Shown in pieces: positions 31,609-37,423 of a stretch of 37,423 nt of DNA. The notes below the pieces were generated by a model, which saw only the letters and a program-made list of their open reading frames with translations, searched no databases and had not been told where the DNA came from. This DNA comes from Oscillospiraceae bacterium. Its GTDB lineage: Bacteria; Bacillota; Clostridia; Oscillospirales; JAAYXM01. The translations under genes were made by a program, and so were the position numbers. The stretch's first letter is position 1; the number at the start of each line of letters is the position of its first letter. Location: positions 1-37,423 of the forward strand of contig JAFSIZ010000049.1 of the NCBI GenBank assembly GCA_017439555.1, read 5' to 3'.

Positions 31609-32410
31609 AACGGTGCTTATAGTTCTGCTTCTTGCCGTCGATATTTTTCTGCTTGTGACATATATAACGCGCGAAAACAGCGTAAGGCGCGATGAGCTGC
31701 AGGTGCGCGGTGATGTGTGCGGGATTTTGTCTGCGCAAGGAATATATGTGGATGAGGAGACAATACCGCTTGATTCTGTGAAGATAAGGCCTGCGGTCAT
31801 TGTTGAGAGCGCGGATATGAAAAAGCCTGCCGAGCGCATTTTCGGTGCGGTGACAGAAAGTGAAAACGATGGAAATGTCGCATATTTCGGAGAGGGCGGA
31901 AGCATAATGCTTTCGGGAGATTCCTTTTCGCTTGTATATGAATCGGGAAAGGAAATTATGAGCGATGCAGATGCGCTGCGCCTTGCAGGAAGCATAGCCT
32001 CAAAGCTTTATGTATCGACCTCTGCGAGCGAGCTTATATGCGAGGGAACCGACGGCGGATATATCGTGCGTGTTCCGCGGTTTATTTCCGGTGTTCCTGT
32101 GTTTGATTGCGGCGTTGAAGTCAAGATTTCGCAGAGTGGAAGTGTTATCGCATCGGGCAAATTTATCGGCAAGGGCAAGCTGCGCGAGAGTGCAGGCGAG
32201 GTTATGAGAACCTCTGCGCTGATGCTTGAATTTGCTGACAGGATTAAAGCTATAGGCCACACAGAGCTCAGGGTGTCGGATATGAAAATAGGATATATAT
32301 CCAAAATCCCTGCGTCAGGTCATGCTACGCTCGTTCCTGCACTTATGGTTGAGACCGATGCAGCCGTGTTCTATGTGGATATGCAGACGGGCAATTTACT
32401 TAAAGTTTAA
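31589..32410 (+). CDS. yycI: YycI-family WalK regulator
   Basis: A 273-residue protein with one N-terminal membrane helix (about 5-26) in SRAKTVLIVLLLAVDIFLLVTYI, a sequence close to that of other YycI proteins, followed by an extracytoplasmic domain with beta-rich segments. Like YycH it is predicted to associate with WalK. The frame opens at 31556, but AAGGAGG fits the ATG at 31589, and only that start places the hydrophobic helix at the N-terminus as in the family. Last gene of the walRKHI set before the murA promoter. Confidence 0.75.
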   Translation: MNWSRAKTVLIVLLLAVDIFLLVTYITRENSVRRDELQVRGDVCGILSAQGIYVDEETIPLDSVKIRPAVIVESADMKKPAERIFGAVTESENDGNVAYFGEGGSIMLSGDSFSLVYESGKEIMSDADALRLAGSIASKLYVSTSASELICEGTDGGYIVRVPRFISGVPVFDCGVEVKISQSGSVIASGKFIGKGKLRESAGEVMRTSALMLEFADRIKAIGHTELRVSDMKIGYISKIPASGHATLVPALMVETDAAVFYVDMQTGNLLKV

Positions 32411-32437
32411 AAAATTTTCAGAAAACGTAAATAATCT

Positions 32438-32466
32438 TTGCATTTTGCAAAGAAGTCTGCTATAAT
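32438..32466 (+). promoter_or_regulatory. Promoter of murA with a dyad over the -35
   Basis: TTGCAT (32438-32443), 17-base spacer, TATAAT (32461-32466) preceded by TGC. The -35 is inside a perfect dyad, CTTTGCA-TTT-TGCAAAG (32436-32452), a possible operator. Confidence 0.75.
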
Positions 32467-32484
32467 TTACTTTGGTGGATATCG

Positions 32485-32521
32485 AGCATATTATTTTATG
32501 CTTTTGCGGTTTAAAACCGCA
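32485..32521 (+). promoter_or_regulatory. Two hairpins in the murA leader
   Basis: AGCATA/TATGCT (32485-32502) and a perfect TGCGGTTT-A-AAACCGCA (32505-32521) stand back to back in the roughly 100-base leader. Neither is followed by a T run, so they are not terminators as they stand. Confidence 0.5.
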
Positions 32522-32574
32522 CTTTCAAGCTATAATTATAAAAGAGAGTAAAAGAGAGAAGAGGGTGCAAGTCC

Positions 32575-33861
32575 TTGACTAAATTTGTTATAGACGGCGG
32601 AGTTCCGCTTCGCGGTGAAATTACAATCAGCGGCGCAAAAAATGCAGCCGTTGCAATAATACCTGCAGCCCTCCTTGTAGACGGAATCTGCAGAATCGAG
32701 AATATCCCGGAAATCCGCGATGTAACGCTTATGCTGAATATTCTTCGTGATATCGGCGCGGATGTCCGTCTTATAAACCGCAACTGTGTTGAGATAAACG
32801 CATCGAAAATCCGCACAACGCGTGCAGATTATGATATGGCGCGCAAAATCCGCGCCTCCTATTATCTCATCGGCGCTCTGCTGGGGCGCTTTGGTTCAGC
32901 TCAGGTTGCGCTTCCCGGCGGCTGCAATTTCGGTGACCGCCCGATAGACCAGCATACAAAGGCGTTCAAGATTCTCGGCGCAAATGTCGATGTGCAGAAC
33001 GGATACGTTATGGCGGAGTCTGAGGGAAGGCTAACTGCCGCAAACATATATTTCGATGTGGTTTCCGTCGGCGCAACGATGAATGCGATGCTCGCAGCCG
33101 TTCTTGCCGATGGAACAACGGTTATTGAAAATGCCGCGAAGGAGCCGCACATCGTTGACCTTGCAAACTTCCTGAACTCAATGGGTGCAAACGTGAGCGG
33201 CGCAGGCACAGACGTCATCAAGGTGCGCGGTGTCAAGAAGCTCGAGGGAGGTATGTATACGATCATCCCGGATCAGATAGAAGCCGGGACATATATGGCT
33301 GCCGTTGCCGCGACAGGCGGCGAAGTGCTCATCAAAAACATTATCCCCAAACATCTTGACTGCATCACATCAAAGCTCGTGGAAATGGGCCTCGAGGTGA
33401 CAGAGCACGACGATGCGCTTCTCATAAAGCGCTCCGCTCCGCTGAAGAATACAAATATAAAGACGATGCCTTATCCCGGCTTCCCGACGGATATGCAGCC
33501 GCAGGCGACTGTTGTGCTCTCCGTTGCGAGCGGTATGAGCATAGTTACAGAGGGTGTTTGGGACAGCAGATATCAATATGTTGAAGAGCTTCGACGTATG
33601 GGTGCGAAGATTCAGGTCGATGGAAAGACGGCTGTCGTCGAGGGTGTTGAAAGCCTTATGGGTGCACCGGTGCGCGCGTGTGATCTGCGTGCAGGCGCAG
33701 CTATGGTAATCGCAGGCCTTGCCGCAAAGGGGACGACAGAGGTTGAGGACGTCATCCATATAGAGCGCGGCTATGAGCTCATAGTCGAAAAGCTGACTGC
33801 AGTCGGAGCACGTATCCGCCGCGTTGAAGAGGAAGACAACGTTATTCAGAAAGCACAATAA
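32575..33861 (+). CDS. murA: UDP-N-acetylglucosamine 1-carboxyvinyltransferase
   Basis: A 428-residue cytoplasmic enzyme for the first committed step of peptidoglycan synthesis: enolpyruvyl transfer from phosphoenolpyruvate to UDP-GlcNAc. The active-site Cys117 lies in LPGGCNFGDRP and Lys22 in GAKNAA. The loop with PDQIEAGTYMAA and the C-terminal RAGAAMVIAGLA are typical. Cys rather than Asp at 117 predicts fosfomycin sensitivity. The start is TTG, with GAGGG about ten bases upstream. It lies between yycI and walJ, with its own promoter, so peptidoglycan precursor synthesis sits inside the cell-wall stress operon block. Confidence 0.95.
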   Translation: MTKFVIDGGVPLRGEITISGAKNAAVAIIPAALLVDGICRIENIPEIRDVTLMLNILRDIGADVRLINRNCVEINASKIRTTRADYDMARKIRASYYLIGALLGRFGSAQVALPGGCNFGDRPIDQHTKAFKILGANVDVQNGYVMAESEGRLTAANIYFDVVSVGATMNAMLAAVLADGTTVIENAAKEPHIVDLANFLNSMGANVSGAGTDVIKVRGVKKLEGGMYTIIPDQIEAGTYMAAVAATGGEVLIKNIIPKHLDCITSKLVEMGLEVTEHDDALLIKRSAPLKNTNIKTMPYPGFPTDMQPQATVVLSVASGMSIVTEGVWDSRYQYVEELRRMGAKIQVDGKTAVVEGVESLMGAPVRACDLRAGAAMVIAGLAAKGTTEVEDVIHIERGYELIVEKLTAVGARIRRVEEEDNVIQKAQ

Positions 33862-33871
33862 ATGTATTATC

Positions 33872-33906
33872 AAAGGAACGGAATTGCAATCCGTTCCTTT
33901 ATAGTA
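33872..33906 (+). terminator. Terminator after murA
   Basis: AAAGGAACGGA (33872-33882) pairs with TCCGTTCCTTT (33890-33900), loop ATTGCAA. Confidence 0.82.
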
Positions 33907-33937
33907 TTTTGATATATAGCATTTTGATATATAAGAT
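33906..33937 (+). promoter_or_regulatory. Short direct repeat carrying the walJ promoter
   Basis: ATTTTGATATATA occurs twice, 15 bases apart (33906-33918, 33921-33933). Within it TTGATA (33909-33914) and TAAGAT (33932-33937) with 17-base spacing make a plausible promoter for walJ. Confidence 0.5.
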
Positions 33938-33958
33938 TTTTGTTTAAGGAAGACGAAT

Positions 33959-34753
33959 ATGCTGAAAATATGTCCGCTTGCAAGCGGCTCGAACGGAAAT
34001 TGCATTTACATATCAGACGGGAACACGAATATACTTATAGATGCAGGTATATCGGCAACCCGCATCATACGTGAGCTTTCGATGCTTAAAATCGGCGTTT
34101 CGGCGCTCGATGCCGTTTTTATAACCCACGAGCACACAGATCATATATGCGGCCTTGAAAAGCTGCTCCTTCGCGCTGAGGTTCCCGTGTTTGCCTCGTG
34201 CGGAACGGCGAGAGGAATCGGCGAGAGGATAGAGAACCTCTATGGGAAGGTTTCCTGCATATCGCCGGGAGCGGCGATAACCGTCGGCGGTCTTTCTGTC
34301 GAGGCGTTCCACACGCCACACGATACCTATGAGAGCACAGGCTATCGCGTCTGCTCAGCGGATGAATGTGCCATCGTCGCGACGGATATCGGTCATATTG
34401 ACGATGAAATTCTCCCGAAGCTTCTCGGAGGAGATGTTCTTCTTGTGGAGTGTAATTATGATGAGCAGAGGCTTCGATGCTGCAGATATCCTGTGTTCCT
34501 AAAGAGAAGAATCGTGAGCGATGTGGGGCATCTGTCAAACAAGGATTGTGCACAGCTTGTCGTGAGGGCGGTCAGAGAGGGTACGAAGAATGTTATTCTC
34601 GGGCATCTCAGCGCAGAGAGCAACACGCCCAAGGAGGCGTATACGGCGGTGCACGCAGCGCTCACACAGAACGGAATAATTCCGGGCGTTGATATGATGC
34701 TCTATGTTGCGCCGCGCGGTGAGCGCGGTCAGGTGATAACTGTCGGGGAGTGA
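33959..34753 (+). CDS. walJ: WalJ (YycJ) metallo-beta-lactamase-fold hydrolase
   Basis: A 264-residue cytoplasmic protein with the metallo-beta-lactamase fold. The dinuclear metal site is complete in ITHEHTDH (His57, His59, Asp61, His62), with a further His in AFHTPHDT and GHLS near the C-terminus. The N-terminal LASGSNGNC is the family's opening. WalJ is a putative nuclease or DNA-end processing protein linked to cell-wall and replication timing in Firmicutes, though its true substrate is unsettled. AAGGAAGAC precedes the ATG. RlmH follows eight bases later, the usual order. Confidence 0.92.
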   Translation: MLKICPLASGSNGNCIYISDGNTNILIDAGISATRIIRELSMLKIGVSALDAVFITHEHTDHICGLEKLLLRAEVPVFASCGTARGIGERIENLYGKVSCISPGAAITVGGLSVEAFHTPHDTYESTGYRVCSADECAIVATDIGHIDDEILPKLLGGDVLLVECNYDEQRLRCCRYPVFLKRRIVSDVGHLSNKDCAQLVVRAVREGTKNVILGHLSAESNTPKEAYTAVHAALTQNGIIPGVDMMLYVAPRGERGQVITVGE

Positions 34754-34760
34754 GCTTATC

Positions 34761-35234
34761 GTGCTTAATATCGATATTATCTGTGTCGGAAAGCTGAAGG
34801 AAAAATTCTTTGCCGCGGCGTGTGATGAATATAAAAAGAGGCTTGGTGCATATTGCAGGCTCAATATATGTGAGCTTGCCGAAACTCCTGCCTCAGGAGC
34901 GGGCGAAGTTGCGAGGGCTCTCGCGGAAGAGGGTGCGCGCATATCGGCGAAGATTCCGAAGGATGCATATCTCATATGTATGTGTATCGAGGGCTCAGAG
35001 CTTTCGAGCGAGGAGCTTTCAAAAAAACTCGAGGGGCTCAAATGCTCGGGCAGAAGCAGGCTGTGCTTTGTTATCGGCGGCTCAAACGGAATTGACGAAA
35101 CGGTAAAGAGCCGCGCCGATCTGAAGCTTTCGATGTCAAGGATGACTTTCCCTCATCATCTTGCGCGCGTTATGGTGCTTGAACAGATATACCGCGCATT
35201 CAAGATTGAAGAGGGTTCGGGATATCATAAATAG
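34761..35234 (+). CDS. rlmH: 23S rRNA (pseudouridine1915-N3)-methyltransferase
   Basis: A 157-residue SPOUT-family methyltransferase acting on helix 69 of 23S rRNA in assembled ribosomes, using S-adenosylmethionine. The knotted SAM site is visible in FVIGGSNGID, and the C-terminal RMTFPHHLARVMVLEQIYRAFKI is strongly conserved in the family. The N-terminal IDIICVGKLKEKF is typical. A GTG start at 34761 is preceded by a GGGAG 11 bases away. Placement directly after walJ is the standard synteny in Firmicutes. Confidence 0.96.
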   Translation: MLNIDIICVGKLKEKFFAAACDEYKKRLGAYCRLNICELAETPASGAGEVARALAEEGARISAKIPKDAYLICMCIEGSELSSEELSKKLEGLKCSGRSRLCFVIGGSNGIDETVKSRADLKLSMSRMTFPHHLARVMVLEQIYRAFKIEEGSGYHK

Positions 35235-35246
35235 GGAGGACTTTTT

Positions 35247-36950
35247 ATGGATTACAGAGCAGAATATGAAAGATGGCTTGCGGCAGAATGCCTCACAGCC
35301 GAAGAACGGGCAGAACTCGAAGCAATAAGAAACAATGAGGCGGAGATTGAAGACCGCTTTTTCTCGCCGCTCAAATTCGGCACAGCAGGTCTTCGCGGTG
35401 TGCTCGGTATGGGCATCAACCGTATGAACGTCTACACAGTGCGCCAGGCAACACAGGGGCTTGCCGCGCTTATTTGCGGAATGGGCAAAAAGGTTATGGA
35501 GCGCGGCGTTGCAGTGTGTATGGATTGCCGCAACGGCAGTGATGTTTTCGCGCGTGAAGCGGCGTGTGTGCTTGCGGCAAACGGAATCCGCGTTTATCTG
35601 TTTGAAGAGCTCAGGCCGACTCCGGAGCTTTCGTTTGCGGTGCGCGCGCTTGAATGTATCGCAGGCATAAACATAACCGCAAGCCACAATCCGAAGGAAT
35701 ATAACGGCTATAAGGCATATTGGGAGGACGGCGCACAGCTTCCGCCGAAGGAGGCTGATGTGGTGCTTGCGGAAATCGAAAAGACAGACATATTCACAGG
35801 TGTCAGAACGATGGACTTCGACGAGGCTGTCGGGCGTGAGCTCATAATCCTTATGGGCGAAGAGGTCGATGAGGCATTTCTTGTCCACGTCATCGGCTGT
35901 GCGATAAACCGCGATGCTCCGCGCGAGGTGGGTGACAGCTTCAAAATTGTCTACACGCCGTTCCACGGCACAGGATATAAGCTTGTGCCGGAAATACTCT
36001 CAAGAATCGGGCTTACAAACGTCATAAGCGTGCCGGAGCAGAGCACACCGGACGGCAACTTCCCGACGGTCAAGAGCCCGAATCCGGAAAACCGCGAGGG
36101 CTTCGCTCTTGCCATTGAGCTTGCAAAGCGCGAGGATGTCGATCTCATAATCGGAACCGACCCGGACGCTGACCGCGTCGGCGTCGTTGTGCGCGATGAT
36201 TCGGGCGAGTATGTAACGATAACAGGAAACCAGATGGGCGTGCTCCTTCTCGATTATATCATCGGTGCGCTCCGCCGTGAGGGCAGGCTCGGGGAAAATG
36301 CTTATGCAGTCAAGACGATTGTCACGACAGAGATGGCGCGCCGCGTTTGTGAGATGAACAACGTCAGGATGTATGAAACCTTCACAGGCTTCAAATTCAT
36401 CGCAGAGCAGATTGAAAAAGTCGGAAGCGACGGGTTCCTTCTTGGTTATGAAGAGTCATATGGCTATCTTATGGGCGATTTCTGCCGTGACAAGGATGCC
36501 GTTACGGCATCTATGATGATTGCCGAGATGGCATCATATTACAGAACACAGGGGCTCAACCTCTATGAGGCGATGCAGAAGCTCTATGAAAAATACGGCG
36601 CATATGCAGAGCGTACTGTAAATGTCGTGCTGCCCGGTGTCTCCGGGCTTTCGAAAATGCGCTCGATTATGGAGGGGCTTCGCAGCAATCCCCCGGCTGA
36701 GCTTGCCGGAGGCCGCGTTGTGCGCGTACGCGATTATCTCACAGGAAAAACAAACGATGGAAAAGAGCTTGAGCTCTCCGGAAGCAATGTCCTCTATTTT
36801 GAAATGGAGGACGGAACGAGCTTCATAATCCGTCCGTCCGGTACAGAGCCGAAAATAAAGGTCTATGTGCTTGCAAAGGGAGACACTATGGAAAAGGCAG
36901 AAGAAACAGCAGAAAAATTCGCCAAAGCCGCAGAAGATATAGCAAAGTAG
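35247..36950 (+). CDS. Alpha-D-phosphohexomutase (phosphoglucomutase/phosphomannomutase)
   Basis: A 567-residue cytoplasmic enzyme that moves phosphate between C1 and C6 of glucose or mannose. Active-site Ser146 lies in TASHNPKEYNGYK, the metal loop in GTDPDADRVG (about 310), the sugar-binding loop in GYEESYGYL (about 400), and the phosphate-binding loop in RPSGTEPKIK (about 530). The length fits the larger PgcA-like subgroup of Firmicutes. TAGGGAGGAC precedes the ATG, 12 bases after rlmH, so it is likely part of the walJ-rlmH transcript. Substrate choice among glucose, mannose or other hexoses is not settled by sequence. Confidence 0.93.
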   Translation: MDYRAEYERWLAAECLTAEERAELEAIRNNEAEIEDRFFSPLKFGTAGLRGVLGMGINRMNVYTVRQATQGLAALICGMGKKVMERGVAVCMDCRNGSDVFAREAACVLAANGIRVYLFEELRPTPELSFAVRALECIAGINITASHNPKEYNGYKAYWEDGAQLPPKEADVVLAEIEKTDIFTGVRTMDFDEAVGRELIILMGEEVDEAFLVHVIGCAINRDAPREVGDSFKIVYTPFHGTGYKLVPEILSRIGLTNVISVPEQSTPDGNFPTVKSPNPENREGFALAIELAKREDVDLIIGTDPDADRVGVVVRDDSGEYVTITGNQMGVLLLDYIIGALRREGRLGENAYAVKTIVTTEMARRVCEMNNVRMYETFTGFKFIAEQIEKVGSDGFLLGYEESYGYLMGDFCRDKDAVTASMMIAEMASYYRTQGLNLYEAMQKLYEKYGAYAERTVNVVLPGVSGLSKMRSIMEGLRSNPPAELAGGRVVRVRDYLTGKTNDGKELELSGSNVLYFEMEDGTSFIIRPSGTEPKIKVYVLAKGDTMEKAEETAEKFAKAAEDIAK

Positions 36951-36955
36951 AAAAT

Positions 36956-36992
36956 CAGAACTGCAGTGAGTAAACTGCAGTTCTTCTTGTTC
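36956..36992 (+). terminator. Terminator after the phosphohexomutase gene
   Basis: AGAACTGCAGT (36956-36966) pairs with ACTGCAGTTCT (36973-36983), followed by TCTTGTT. Confidence 0.82.
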
Positions 36993-37010
36993 AAATGAGT
37001 ATATAATACA

Positions 37011-37040
37011 GTTGATTTTTTCTTCCTCGTGTGGTAACAT
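37011..37040 (+). promoter_or_regulatory. Candidate promoter of the YgjV-like gene
   Basis: TTGATT (37011-37016), 18-base spacer, TAACAT (37035-37040) preceded by TGG. Confidence 0.45.
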
Positions 37041-37074
37041 ACTATAGATTGTTCAAAAGCGAGGATGAAATTTA

Positions 37075-37423
37075 ATGGCGGAATACATTTCATATGCGCT
37101 GTCGGGCGCTGCAACCGTGCTTGGCTTAATTGAGCCTTTTAATAAAAAAATGAGTGTAATTTTGTTCTTTAGCTTGGTTGGAAATCTGCTTGTAGCTGCA
37201 AGCTATGCGTTTGCAGGAACGGAGGCAATGACAGGTGCGCTTATCTGTGCAGTTGCTTGCGTTGAACTTATAATAAACTTTCTTTTGAAGAAAAAAGAAA
37301 AAAAGATTCCTGCCTGGCTTCTTGTTATATATTCGCTTGCGTTTGTTGGTGTAAACCTTATAGGCGGAATAAACGCGTGGTTTGACATTTTGGCGCTTCT
37401 TGCTGCACTTTGTTTTGTGTTTA
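37075..37423 (+). CDS. YgjV-like inner membrane protein (3' end outside window)
   Basis: The first 116 residues are visible and the frame is open to the window edge. There are at least four hydrophobic helices separated by short basic loops (NFLLKKKEKKIPAW). It resembles the Imp-YgjV family of small membrane proteins, whose function is unknown, through an opening helix with SGAATVLGLIEPFNKK, a second helix with VGNLLVAASYAFAG and a helix bearing FDILALLAALCFVF. Start ATG at 37075 is preceded by GAGGATGAAA. Its complete length and the following genes cannot be seen. Confidence 0.6.
   Translation, partial: MAEYISYALSGAATVLGLIEPFNKKMSVILFFSLVGNLLVAASYAFAGTEAMTGALICAVACVELIINFLLKKKEKKIPAWLLVIYSLAFVGVNLIGGINAWFDILALLAALCFVF

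Noticed and set aside
31021-31995. A 324-codon minus-strand open frame across yycH and yycI
   Set aside because: Shadow of two real overlapping genes; composition is Ser/Arg-rich and no start signal is convincing.
33906-33933. Two 13-base direct repeats as a CRISPR or iteron start
   Set aside because: Only two copies with a 2-base spacer in AT-rich promoter DNA; it is better explained as promoter sequence.

Overview
The window looks like a chromosomal segment of an anaerobic, gut-type Firmicute (class Clostridia). The grounds are a sodium/proton-pumping Rnf-type operon, a flavodiiron protein with rubredoxin, the WalRK/YycH/YycI/WalJ/RlmH block typical of low-GC Gram-positives, a SigV/RsiV-type sigma/anti-sigma pair, strong AGGAGG-type ribosome binding sites and frequent GTG/TTG starts. 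A finer taxonomic call is not possible from this sequence alone. I saw no rRNA, tRNA, CRISPR array or insertion sequence.

Layout. 0-2 kb: the tail of an XRE-type regulator, then a minus-strand M28-like peptidase. 2-6.5 kb: thyA-folA, flavodiiron protein plus rubredoxin, a ZIP metal transporter, and upp on the minus strand. 6.6-12.8 kb: an rnfCDGEAB operon followed 12 bases later by a membrane-anchored DUF4015-like protein. 12.9-15.7 kb: an ECF sigma factor with RsiV-like anti-sigma, a Big_2-like membrane protein and two half-size TauE/SafE proteins. 15.7-20.7 kb: a LysR regulator divergent from a CofE-like ligase, a tandem pair of deacetylase-like proteins, and a second LysR gene broken by a frameshift. 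20.7-24.6 kb, all minus strand: an AraC regulator, two unrecognised AT-rich membrane proteins, a decayed ankyrin-repeat remnant (itself on the plus strand) and a DMT transporter. 24.7-27.7 kb: thiI, cinA, NUDIX hydrolase. 27.8-36.9 kb: walR-walK-yycH-yycI, then murA, walJ, rlmH and a phosphohexomutase. The window ends inside a YgjV-like membrane protein.

Most notable observation. The Rnf operon is intact and in the usual order, but several parts of its electron path differ from the family pattern. RnfA has Thr in place of both cysteines that hold the intramembrane [2Fe-2S] cluster. RnfE keeps only one of its two. RnfB lacks the N-terminal Fe-S domain (PF04060 type) that normally sits between the membrane anchor and the ferredoxin domains. 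RnfC and RnfD also have altered flavin motifs. All six frames are open and overlap tightly, so this looks like a functioning variant rather than decay. Other points worth following are the tandem deacetylase-like paralogs, a F420-ligase-like gene under a probable LysR operator, and palindrome-bearing leaders before the DMT transporter and murA.
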